The notes beneath the pieces were generated by a model. It saw only the letters and a program-made list of their open reading frames with translations, made no database searches and was not told the origin of the DNA. Positions 1 through 9,808 of a DNA stretch of 64,000 nt are shown here, one piece after another (position 1 is the stretch's first letter; every line of letters starts with the position of its first letter). The stretch comes from Malurus cyaneus samueli (lineage: Eukaryota > Chordata > Aves > Passeriformes > Maluridae): NCBI GenBank assembly GCA_009741485.1, contig CM019236.1, positions 44,530,471 through 44,594,470 of the forward strand, written 5' to 3'. The translations under genes were made by a program, and so were the position numbers.

Positions 1-310
1 AGGTTTATCTGAAGCAAAGGCTGAACCTTGTAAAAGCTAAGGGTCTTGGTATATGTGAATTAATTGCACATGCCACTATAAAATCACCAGGAGGAGCCTA
101 CTGAATATTTTTGAGAGCTATGAAAGCTCATTCTTTTAATTTGCACCGGATTAAACCTGGTGTATTTCTGTCTTTTCTCAACATTCTCAAGACAGTGCTT
201 AACAACAAGGTACCTTTGTGAGGATTTGAGTACTAGCCTTCTGGGCAGGAACGGCTGAATTTCCCCATCAGAGAAAGGGATACATTCTCCAGTGTATTTT
301 TGATGATAAA
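1..310. other. Upstream intergenic DNA, nothing recognised
   Basis: AT-rich sequence 5' of the SINE and of the CpG-rich promoter. I see no convincing exon, tRNA, LTR or CR1 signature here. It is presumably intergenic sequence upstream of TRABD2A. Confidence 0.5.
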
Positions 311-447
311 AGGATCACACTTATTGCACGGTACTAATAACACCAAGGTCACAGGTCTGATCCATGCACTGGCCATTCACCGAAGAGCTGGACACAGCGA
401 TTCTTGCGGGTCCCTTCCAAATCAGAACATGAGGTGATCCTGTGATC
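311..447 (+). mobile_element. tRNA-Ile-derived SINE (TguSINE1-like)
   Basis: The left half reads like a decayed tRNA-Ile: the anticodon-arm stretch TACTAATAACACCAAGG is followed by a box-B-like GGTCTGATCC and a 3' end resembling the acceptor stem. The right half (about 390-447) looks like a CR1 LINE 3' tail, with GGGTCCCTTCCAAATCAG. A tRNA-Ile head joined to a CR1-type tail is the architecture of the zebra-finch SINE TguSINE1. Box B carries two changes from the GGTTCGATCC consensus and the box A region is degraded, so this copy is probably silent. It lies about 100-150 bp upstream of the GC-rich promoter. Ends are approximate. Confidence 0.7.
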
Positions 448-559
448 ACTGCTTGTGCAAAGCACACCGGACACACGATTTTGGGATGGCCACCCATGAA
501 ACAAGGAGCCAAAACAGTACACGCCGACGGAGAAGAAAAAGCTTGTGAAGAATCACAAC

Positions 560-1086
560 ATTCCATTTAATATTCACCTCAGGAGAGCAGCAGAAGGGCA
601 GACACAGGCGGGCAGGCCCAGGGCGGGCAGCAGTGCGCTCCCTGCGGACCCGGCGGGGCGGGTTCGCCCGGGGTCGCGGGACGGGGACTGCAGCTGCCCC
701 AGCACCCCGGGCCAGGCCAGGTCTCTGCGTGGCACTGCCGGCCGAGGGACCCCCCCCGCTGCCGCCCCATCGCCCGCCCCGCTGCGAAGGCCCCGCGCCC
801 TCCCCTTCTCCCCCCCCGCAGGGGCTTTAAGAGGAGGGGCAGAGACTGCACGGCTTGCCGGGGACGGGGCCGCTCCTGCGAGCGCTGCGGATGGAGTCGA
901 CGGCCGAAAAAAAACCTGAAAGGGAGGGGAAGGAAAAAAAAAGGCAGAAAGAAGTAAAAATAAGTTAAAAAAAAGAGAAAAAGTAAGAAGTAAACGGGAG
1001 CTGCGGAAGCAGGGCAAGGTGGGGGGGAGGAGGGCACAAGAGAAACCGCAGAGGAACGCGGTGCGCAGGCTGCGCGCAGCGCGGGG
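560..1086 (+). promoter_or_regulatory. TRABD2A: CpG-rich promoter and probable 5' UTR of TRABD2A
   Basis: From about 600 the sequence becomes strongly GC-rich with many CpGs, unlike the rest of the window, and it runs through exon 1 into intron 1. A GC box GGGGCGGG lies at 655-662, with further G/C-rich Sp1-like runs to about 820. A weak TATA-like TTTAAGA is at 826-832, but position alone cannot make it a TATA box. The interval 904-1050 is an almost pure purine tract just before the start codon. The transcription start cannot be fixed from sequence. Open frames here are by-products of high GC. Confidence 0.65.
904..1050 (+). repeat. Homopurine-biased tract upstream of the start codon
   Basis: A- and G-rich stretch with runs of eight or nine A, ending in a run of seven or more G around 1021-1027. 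Pyrimidines are rare over about 120 bases. It lies inside the CpG-rich promoter, probably in the 5' UTR. Such tracts can form triplexes or R-loops, and they are also difficult to sequence. Confidence 0.6.
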
Positions 1087-1210
1087 ATGTGCGCTCCGGC
1101 GGCGGCTTGTCCTCCTGCTCTGCTACTGCTGCTGCTGCTGCTGCCGGGCTCCTCCTCCTGCTGGCCACAGCCGGCACGACCGCACCGCCGCCTGTCCGCT
1201 CCGCAGAAAG
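1087..1210 (+). CDS. TRABD2A: TRABD2A (TIKI1) coding exon 1: start codon and signal peptide
   Basis: The ATG at 1087 has G at -3. It opens a classic signal peptide: a short N-terminus with Ala and Pro, then eight consecutive Leu encoded largely by CTG repeats (about 1117-1143), then Pro-Gly-Ser-Ser-Ser. The exon ends at a strong donor, G|GTAAGC, at 1211. There is a frame conflict. From this ATG the exon is 124 nt, leaving one extra base, while exon 2 must start at phase 0; read on from the ATG, exon 2 would give TGA within three codons. The +1 frame of the exon's 3' half ends TAACPLRRK, which fits well in front of exon 2 QNELN and resembles the pre-catalytic stretch of mammalian TIKI1 as I remember it. 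An indel, probably in the CTG/CTC-rich 1117-1165, would reconcile both. The signal peptide is needed for entry to the secretory pathway. Confidence 0.75.
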
Positions 1211-1464
1211 GTAAGCGCCGTCCGGCGTGCCCTCCTGCCTTGGGTGCCCTCCTGCCTGGGTGCGCTGCCGTCCGCCCCGGCAGCGCGGGGGCGCGGTCCG
1301 GTCCTCGGGTGCGGTGACGGGACGGGCGTGTGCGGGGCGTCCCGCCCGACTCAGTGCCCTGTCAGGCGGCGCAGGTACAAGGAACTCGGGGGAAGAGCCT
1401 GGGAGCGGCACCGTGCCTTCCCGGACTGCGGCGAGGGTGCTGACCTGGCCACCGTGCTGACTGG

Positions 1465-1723
1465 CCATCCCTGGGTGCTGAGACCCTGGGCCCATCCCTG
1501 GGTGCTGAGACTGGCCCATCCCTGGGTGCTAGACCCTGGACCCATCCCTGGTGCTGAGACCCCTGGGCCATCGCCTGGGTGCCGAGACCCCTGGGCCCAT
1601 CCCTGGGTGCCGAGACCCCGGGCCCATCCCTGGGTGCTGAGACCCCTGGGCCCATCCCTGGGTGCCGAGACCCCTGGGCCCATGCCTGGGTGCCGAGACC
1701 CCGGGCCCATCCCTGGGTGCTGA
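1465..1723 (+). repeat. GC-rich minisatellite, about 9.5 units of about 28 bp
   Basis: Tandem copies of a unit built from CCCTGGGTGC, then CGAGAC or TGAGAC, then CCCTGGGCCCAT. The last five copies are close to identical, with C/T and T/C variants. The first four are shorter by one to four bases each, within C or G runs. The array lies about 255 bp inside intron 1, next to the promoter. It accounts for the long overlapping open frames seen here on both strands, which have a repetitive translation and are not genes. Copy number is likely variable between individuals. Confidence 0.92.
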
Positions 1724-4700
1724 CGGAAGAACGTGATGGGAAGGAGGGCCCCGGGGTGAGCCCCAGCAGGACCTCTTGCCTCCGCTGAGTAGGGCGAGCT
1801 GCGCCGGTCGCCTGAGGACAGACTGAGGACAGACTGGCCGGGAGTGACCTGCAGCCAGCGTCCCATCCAGGGGTACCGTGTAGTCCCACTGCTGAACGCC
1901 GAGCGTGTGGGAACAGGTTGGAACCAGCGAATGGCCATGTGGAGTGAAAACGCGGTTACACTTTGCGTTAGGTTTGGCTCGTCCCCTAAACTTGAACAGC
2001 CTGACTGCAGTAGCCGGGAGCAGCATGCACCGACCTAGCTCTGGTGGGTGGTCAGCACAGCAGAGGATCCCTGCTGCACGTTAGGAGTGGTGTTACGGCC
2101 AGTCTGAGGCTTGTGAACAGGGTGTCTGTCATTTCTGTGAAAAATCGGAAAATGTTGTTCTTGTAGAAGCTTCTGAGATAAAAGTACCAAAAATCAGGTA
2201 GGAAAAGCCACCTTAAGCTTACTTTAACAGGCCATCTGTGCTGTCTGTTGGCATCTGCTTGAACCTCATGTGCTTCTGGCATGTGCGTACAGCTTCAGCT
2301 TCCCTTCTAGGCAGGGTTAACTGCACCAACACAGCCCTTAAGGAAACAGGAGTAAGTGCAGGAGTGATGCCAGAGGCACAGCAGGCTCACTGCAGGGTCG
2401 GTGTGAGAAAGTTTTCAACTGGAGGTCTGCTATGTGACTTTACTCCTTTCTCTCACCTGCTTGTGCATCTACATGTAGACCTTGGTCTTGGGCCTTCCTG
2501 CCTCTAGCTGAACATGCTGGTTCCCCAGGATACATTTTCCTAGGGTTTAGGGCATTACAGAAATCAGCCATATGCCGCACTACGTGTGCTTCATTGGAGG
2601 TGTCTGCCTGAGCTTGAGTTAAACAGAGCTTAGCCCTACTTTGTGGGATGGCATCTTTGCAATTTGCTTTTGCCTGGAACTAGTTTGTCAGCTGCATGTA
2701 TAGGTAGCCAGCTGTGACTGGCCATAAAGCCAGTCAAGCCTTTGGTGTGGATGCCCCCTTCTCCTTGGGGTATGAGGTGTAAAAGCCTGTGGGCTGGTGT
2801 GAAACTACTGCAAGGAGCTAGTGAGAGCAAGGACAAAGAGTACAGCCCCCAAGAGCCTGAGCAGAAGTCATAGGAGCAGAAATAGGTGACTTCACAGATT
2901 TGATGGGACATGCAGGAAGTTTTTCTCCGGAACAATTGGCTGGACTTCTGCCAGTTACTGGTAAAACTGGAGGTGAAATGTGTTAATGATAGCTCATTAT
3001 CTGCTGATTACTCTGTCATTAAAATGTGAGACCACCTGTAGTTCTGGAATTGGCAAGCTGTTTCCTAGGGTCATTAGGATAGTGGTAGTAACTACACTGT
3101 CTAGGAGTCCGCCTTATTTACAAAGCTGTGGAGTTTATCCTTATGAATATTCACATCAACTCCTTAGGAAAAATATAGTCTTGTTCCTGCATCAGCTGGG
3201 ATGTTTTTTAAGTTTATTTTATTTCTTTATGGGATTCTTTTTCTTAGCTGTCTCAGTCTGCTGGTCTAACTTTACTCTTTTTCTCAGGTTGCCTAAGTTT
3301 CTGTCATGAAAGAAATATGTGTATTTTTGTCTCAAAGACAGAAACTGTTATTTTGAGGAATAAAATACTTTAGAGGGCTTTCTCATCATCACTCCAAATT
3401 ACAGTTAAAACTGCAACCAATAATGTGCCTCATCATTCTAGGAAGAAAAGAAAGACATTGCAAACAGTTAATTTAAAATGAAGTCTACTGGAATCTATTC
3501 AAGTTGTATTCCAGATACTGAGTAATGTGGTCTGGTATTGCTCTCTTTTTGCTTAACATTGGAGTGTATTGGAAAAATCAAAGCCAGAATTCAGGGATTA
3601 ATTGTGGAATGCTTATAGTTGTAGCTGGTTAGTATTTTATGATGTGTTGTTCCTGATAGAGGGCCAATTAATTTATATGGCTACTTCTCCCCATATATGC
3701 CCTTAGCAGAGCAAGCCGTCTGTCCTTACCCTATGGCTTTTTAATTAAAAGTTTTATTTTTATTTTTCATTTCTGGCACACTGGATGTGTTCTTTTAGTA
3801 GCTGTAGCCAGTGTTTATCCCCAAGCAAGCTCTGCTTAAAGTCTTAAGCGGAGTTTGAGAGCGTCAGTAATGCATGTGGGCAAAAGCTCAAGAGAAATAC
3901 TGTTAAAAATGTGGCCAGCATTTTTGTGTGCATTTCCATAGCTGCGTGGGCACTTAACATGGTGAGTAAAGGCAAACAGTTTTTGCCTCAATTAGGTATA
4001 AAGGAACATGACAAGATAGGACACCAGGATAGATAAGGGAGAGGGAGAAAGCCATATAGGGAAGGTTATAGGGCTGCCTGCCTGGGTGAAATATTGTGTG
4101 CCTTGTGCTTTGTCTGTAGCAAGAAAAAAAAAAAAGGCAAGAGAATACTGTGGATTGAGAAACATTGCAGTTCTGGGCTGAGGTTTGGTAGGTGTTGCTG
4201 TGAGGCCAAGGGGTGAAAGACGGTGAAGGGTACCTATCTGCACAGTGAGTTAGAAACTTTGTGTGTTGACATGGGGGACAGGCGATGGAAGGAGGCAGAA
4301 CTCATGTAGGTGGAAGCAGACCAAGTGTAGTTTGTCCATGTCTAGAGTTCCCATCCAGTTCCTCAGTCTCTGGACAGCAGCTTTCCTTTCCCTCTAAGCC
4401 TTCATTTCCCATACCACCAGAACCTTCCATCTTTATTTTTTCTTTTAGGTTTTTATACTCCCATGCTCTTCTAGATGTTTGGAGTGCTGCCACTAGATGA
4501 ATTCTTTGGTCCTCCTGGTGTTTTTCTTAATTATTTTCTGGATGTTTGCAATAATTTTACTCTTGTTAGTGCATTATTCAGCCCAATTTGAGCTAATTTC
4601 TCTGAAAAAAAATTACATTTTCTCTGAATTTCTTTGGCACTTCTCTTCCAGAAGAATCATTGCTACCTCACTTAAAGTGATGCATGGTGACACATGCAGT

Positions 4701-5403
4701 TGGTATTTGTGTATTTGAAAACTACAGGTTGCATCCTATAATGGGTGTTTCTGCAAAAGCAAGCTATTGGGGCTAGTTACAAGGAACAGAATCGAAGGCT
4801 TGGGTTTTTTAAATCAAAAAGGAGGAACTTTAGCTCCCAAGCAAATACCCTTGGTGAGCGCCATGGTATTCCAGAATTTTTGCAATGACTGACATGGTTG
4901 TCCCATCGTGTTGGGGAAGTGTTGTCTGTCCTTATGTGTTCCCATTGTGCCTCTGGACAGTGGAGTTTGTCCCCTGTGCAGCCTTAGTTGGGAAGGAGTC
5001 TTTCTGAGTCTTGTGGTAGGGAGTGGATCCCAGCGTGTTATCTGTGACAGTGTCAGCTTTTTCACCTGGGGAGGTGAGACTGAGGAGAAGGCACCATGCC
5101 ATAGTGTTGAGCATTCAGAAGTACCCTGATCTAATGATCCTTTGGACCTTGGTGTGGATAAAAGTTGGGAGACCTGTGTTCTCTTGTGTGACCCCCGCTC
5201 TTTCCCTTGCTCAGTTTTGCTGAGTAATGCGCTGAGTACCCGCTGTAAATTGTAGTGTGGAGGCAGAAATGTGCATCCTGGCATCTTGATCTATTCATGA
5301 ACCTTTTTGTTGTTCCACTGCTGGAACTGAAATTCCTCAAGCTGCCCAGCTCCCGTAAGCCTCCAGGACAACACTTTGTAATTTGTTTTAAAACCACGAC
5401 CAC

Positions 5404-5423
5404 TTTTTTTTTTTTTTTTTTTT
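5404..5423 (+). repeat. Poly-T tract (T20)
   Basis: Twenty consecutive T followed by GCAACAG. Together these look like a polypyrimidine tract plus AG, so a cryptic acceptor is conceivable, but no recognisable coding sequence follows. Read on the minus strand it would be a poly-A tail, yet I see no AATAAA signal or parent gene upstream of it. Confidence 0.9.
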
Positions 5424-8114
5424 GCAACAGCTGTGTTAAAGGATCCTACTCCAAAGAAAATTGGGTTGCAGCACTTTTGTCTACTGCATGCTCTCAGGGA
5501 AGTGAGGTGCTGCAGCGATGGTATACAGTCTGATGCTGAACAAACCATGGTGCTGCTCCTATGCTATCTCTTGGCCACCCAGAACACCGTTCAACAGCTT
5601 CCCTTTTACAGTATGGGGGAGAGATTACATCCTGGCTTCTCTTTCTCTGACGCTGCAGTGAGATGTGAGAGAGCTGCAGGAGATGGGCAGGGAGGTGAGA
5701 GCGCTCGAAGGTACAGCAGGGGAGCACAACATGCTCGGGCACAGCAAGGCTTTACCCCTTCCCCTCTGGCACAGAGCAGCAGCAGGCTGTTTGCAGGGGT
5801 CTAGCACAGAGGCAGAGCAGTGCTGGGACTCCAATCTCCACTTTTGAAGGAAAAGAGGATGCCAGAGGAGCATGAGGCACTAGAATGTCCAGAGCAGCTG
5901 TAGTGGTGCCTTTTGGAGAGAGCGTGAGCTTTATGAGCATGCCTTGTACTGCCACTTGGTGATGATAATCAGCTGCTGGCGCTCAGAAACTGTTTCTGCA
6001 GGGTCCAGGGAGTTTCCCATCAGGGATTGCAAACTGAGGTTTCTCTGTCCTCTCATGCTGCCTCCAAGCTTTCTGTGAAGGCAGGTCTGAATGGAACTTG
6101 GGGTGATTTGCCAAGTTCATGACTGCTACTTATGACATGCAAGTACCAGCAAGAGTGTTCAGCTGCTCTGTTTTGTAACATCTCTGTCTTGAGGACTGTG
6201 TGAAAATTTTTGCTATGTCCCAGCCTGCTTTCTTCTGCCTGTGCTGCAGGCTCTTGTAAGGAAGACTTTATGTACTCTGTGCCTGAGGGACTGTGCCCAT
6301 GCTCCCAGCCCTGCCTTCTTCAGCAGTGCCACTGGTAGCTGGAAGTATTACTCTGCTTTCAGTATCTGATGGTGTAAGTTGGGGGAATATGCAGAAAATA
6401 AAAGAAAGAGAATAATGCCAAAACCCTTTCTATCTGCACTTTGTGCGTTAGTCCAGAGCAGTGCTGATGATTGTGTTAAAGCCTGGCACCAGTCATTTGG
6501 GCTTGAGCTTTCTGGCTGTGTTTAATGAGGAGCTGAATTTTAAGCTGTCCGGTAGCCACTTACTCTGTACAATTCCTTGCAGTAACAGCTGGCTTTGTGC
6601 ACTCCCACAAACATGATCAGGCTTGTGGAAAGAGGAGGAGTATCGACCTCCTAACCTTATGCCTGTCCCAGGTGCCTCTTCTGTCTTCTTAACAGTAGAT
6701 AGAAAGAAAGCACTTCTGGTCCTTAGTCCTTGCTGCCTGACGACCGCTTCCAGTTCATTTCTCACCATAGTGACATGTGCTTTTATTTTCCCCTTCTGAC
6801 TGAGGTCAGGGGAGAGCCTTGTCACATTGTCCCTCTTGCTTTTCTTTGCATATTCATTCTCCTGTATTCTTCCCAGTCTGTATTAGATTTTTATTCACCT
6901 GCTACCCTGTATCTTCTTTGTCCCCTGGTGCTCTTCATGTTTATTCTCCCTTCTTCCCATGATTTTCAGGAGAGTTTTTATGCTCTGAAATTCAGGTGTG
7001 TATCCCTATAGGATTCTTCAGGGCTGTCCTATAGGATATGGAGTTGTAGAATGGTGTTGCCAGGGTCTGAAGTATCCTTCAGACTTTTGACATGCTGCAG
7101 AACAGTGTGAAGAGCCTTTTGGAATGTATTTGGTTTGTACAATGCTCTTGGGCATGAGGTTTGATTCTTGGGGCTGTCCTCAGTGAGCCCTGTGTCGCTT
7201 TCACCTCAGGATATTCTATGCAAGTAAAGTGTACAGCTGGTGGTAGCACTTAGCTGAAGTGCTGCCTGGTCTGTGGCCTGGTTCTGATGTGCATGCAGAG
7301 CTGCTGGAGAAGGTTGTCTGGGATGAGACATTGCAGAGCAGTCTTTAACCTTTCTGACCCTCAGTCTTTAGTGTCAGAAATTTATAGGCAATGTGCTTCC
7401 AATAAATTCCTCCAAGCAGCCTGTTATGCATTTGGCAGTCAGGCAGGCTTCTTAGATCAGCACACATGCACAGTTAGCCTCAGTGCTGAGGTTAGAGTTA
7501 TCTGCTGGCTCAGGATTGACCAGATGTTTGAGTGCATCTGGAAGCCTGTTCTTTTACTTAGATATGCAAGGGCTACCTCTTCCTGTCTGGGCAGACAGGC
7601 ACCGTTTGTGTCCACTGCCCCAGTAAAGTGCTGCTGCACCAGTGAGGTGCTGTGGGTGAAGAAGGTTGTGCCTGCTGCTGGTGTAAAGTGAGTTGGAAGG
7701 CTTCAACAGGATCCATGTTGTGCCATCTGCTCTTCTGTCCTGCAGGAATACCACAACCCTGGCTGGTGTTGTGAGATATATTTTCCAGCAGAACAAAATT
7801 AAATTTGATTCTCTTTTCCTGATGGCTGTGGGTTTTGAGAGATTTTAAAAGCTAATTTAGAAAAAAGAAGCTTTTTTCCTCCTTTGTGGAGGAAGTGCAT
7901 ACCCTGCAACCACAGGCCAAGTCTGGCTTGCAGAATTTTTCCCCTTATTTTCCAAGGTATTGCATGCTCTTCTCTGCTACTCAAGGCAGAGTGCTCGGCT
8001 GCGAGGGGTCTTGACTGTGTGTTTGTCTGCCATGTGCAAAACTGTATTTCTGCCTGCTCCAGGGAGTTTGCCTATCAGCTGTGTTTAGTGCTACACATTT
8101 TCTTGGTGTCTTGC

Positions 8115-8708
8115 TGTTGTGGTTTAACCCCAGCTCTCTACCAAGCACCACACTCATTAAATCCCGGTTCCATAGGATGCAAGAGAACACTGGAAGGGTA
8201 AAACTGGGAAAAGTCTTAGGTTGAGATGATGACAGTGTAATAGCTAAAGCAAAAGTCATGCACACAAGGAATTCATTGACTGCCCACTTCCCAGGGGCAG
8301 TCAGGTGCTCAGCCATCTCCAGGAAAGCAGGGCTTCATCCTGCATGGCAGTGACTTGAGAAGACAAACCCCATCGTTCTGAACATCCCCTCTTCTCTCTC
8401 CCCAGCCCTGCGTTAATCTTACCCTGTTTTTTTGTGCTGAGCATGATGCCATAAAGTATGGAATGTTGCTCTGGTCAGTTAGAGTCAACTCTCCTGGCTG
8501 TATCCCCTCCCAGCATCTTGTGCACCCTCAGCATCATTGCTGGCAATCATAGGACAGGGAGAAAAGGCCTTGGCTCTGTGCAAGCCCTGCTCAGCAGTAA
8601 CAAAAACATCTCTGTATTAGCAGCATCATTTTCAGCATGAATCCAGAATGCAGCCCCATACCAGCCACTGCGAAGAAAAATAAACCCCACCCCAACCAAA
8701 ACCAGCAT
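8115..8708 (+). mobile_element. Solo LTR of an avian endogenous retrovirus, nearly full length
   Basis: Starts TGTTGTGGTTTAACCCCAG and ends near AAAACCAGCA, giving the TG...CA ends of a retroviral LTR over about 594 bp. Both ends and the interior (for example AAACATCTCTGTATTAGCAG) match, from memory, a multicopy bird LTR family. No gag, pol or env reading frames flank it, so it is a solo LTR left by recombination. I could not find a convincing target-site duplication, which suggests age or end loss. Assignment to ERVL or ERVK class is not made. It sits in sense orientation about 540 bp before exon 2. Confidence 0.65.
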
Positions 8709-9251
8709 ACTCAAAGTGGAAAGTTCACCCAAGATGCTGCACCACTTTCTAAGTGTCACAGCAATTTCTTTGATAAAAGGTTCATTGTTGTGCTGAAGTG
8801 AGAGGTGAATGTGACAGAAATCCTGGTGTTCCGCAGTGCTTCAGCAAAGGGATGCCAATGTTTGGCTTCATAAGAGGCATAAATTGAGGTAAGTGTTGTG
8901 CCATGGTGTGCTAGGGCTATATTCTGCTGCTGCTTTTGGTACATACCCAGGTGATGTATCAAGTGGTAGTATTGTTGGGAAGACATGGTATTGCCTTTCA
9001 GGAGAAGAAAGCCAAAACCAATCTTCTTATAATTTTATTTAATGAAAATTGAATTTTTACCTCAAGACCTGAAAAAAGTGGTGGTCAAAGAGGATGCTGT
9101 GTGAACAAAGCCACTTCAGGAATAGTTCATGCTGGCAAGCCGCTGATCCAGGTGTCCTGCTGACTTGGTGCCATGCTTTCCTTAAGCCCTCTGCTGCAGT
9201 GGCCTGGTGTGAATGTGTGTACTTACTCAGCTGTGTCTCCCTCTCTCCCAG

Positions 9252-9808
9252 CAAAATGAGCTCAACTCCTTCCTGTGGACAATCAAGAGAGATCCCCCAT
9301 CTTATTTCTTTGGCACCATCCATGTCCCATACACCCGTGTCTGGGATTTTATCCCAGAGAACTCCAAGAAGGCCTTCCAGCAGAGCCACATCGTGTACTT
9401 TGAGCTGGACCTCACTGATCCCTACACCATCTCAGCTCTCACCAGCTGCCAGCTCCTGCCACAGGGGGAGAACCTCCAAGATGTCTTGCCCCGTGACATC
9501 TACCGCCGGCTGAAGCGGCACCTGGAGTACGTCAAGCTCATGATGCCATCCTGGATGACCCCAGACCAGCGGGGCAAAGGGCTGTATGCAGACTACCTCT
9601 TCAATGCCATTGCTGGCAACTGGGAGCGGAAGAGGCCGGTGTGGGTGATGCTCATGGTGAACTCTCTGACAGAGGTGGACATCAAATCACGAGGTGTGCC
9701 CGTCCTGGATCTTTTCCTGGCCCAGGAAGCGGAGCGGCTGAGGAAGCACGGGGGCTGTGGAGAAAGTGGAGAGCAGTGCCACCGCTCAATGGGCTGAACT
9801 TCTCCCAG
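9252..9808 (+). CDS. TRABD2A: TRABD2A (TIKI1) coding exon 2: TraB domain, first catalytic motif
   Basis: Begins [20 protein letters not shown] after acceptor CCCAG and ends NGLNFSQ before donor GTGAGG at 9809. It contains the first GX2H metal-site motif, GTIH in [14 protein letters not shown], and the acidic [15 protein letters not shown], both hallmarks of TIKI/TraB proteases. Choices such as [22 protein letters not shown] and [13 protein letters not shown] favour TIKI1 (TRABD2A) over TIKI2 (TRABD2B). The family cleaves the N-terminus of Wnt proteins using divalent metal, at the Golgi and cell surface. NFS is a potential N-glycosylation site. Odd: the 3' end is broken. AERLRK reads in one frame, AVEKVE (from 9754) in a second, EQCH (9771-9782) again in the first, and LNGLNFSQ (9785-9808) in the third. 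As given, a TGA occurs at 9795-9797. The exon is 557 nt, one short of a multiple of three, although both ends are phase 0. Confidence 0.95.

Larger units (their letters stand above)
1211..9251 (+). other. TRABD2A: TRABD2A intron 1
   Basis: 8,041-bp intron. The donor is GTAAGC and the acceptor is a pyrimidine tract ending CCCAG at 9251. Contents recognised: the end of the CpG-rich region, a minisatellite (1465-1723), a poly-T tract (5404-5423) and an LTR (8115-8708). Elsewhere (about 1800-8100) I see ordinary non-coding sequence and no exon with splice sites and a recognisable product. Confidence 0.8.

Noticed and set aside
545..1037. Several overlapping open frames of 120-150 codons on both strands upstream of exon 1
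   Set aside because: They lie in a CpG-rich region where stop codons are scarce. Translations are low-complexity Pro/Ala/Arg/Ser without domains, and both strands are equally open.
1019..1938. Long frames of 175-234 codons over the minisatellite
   Set aside because: They are the translated 28-bp repeat, present on both strands in several frames. The repeat explains them fully.
5380..5480. Poly-T followed by AG as the acceptor of a hidden exon, or as the tail of a processed pseudogene on the minus strand
   Set aside because: No donor-bounded coding sequence, no AATAAA signal and no parent gene could be recognised.
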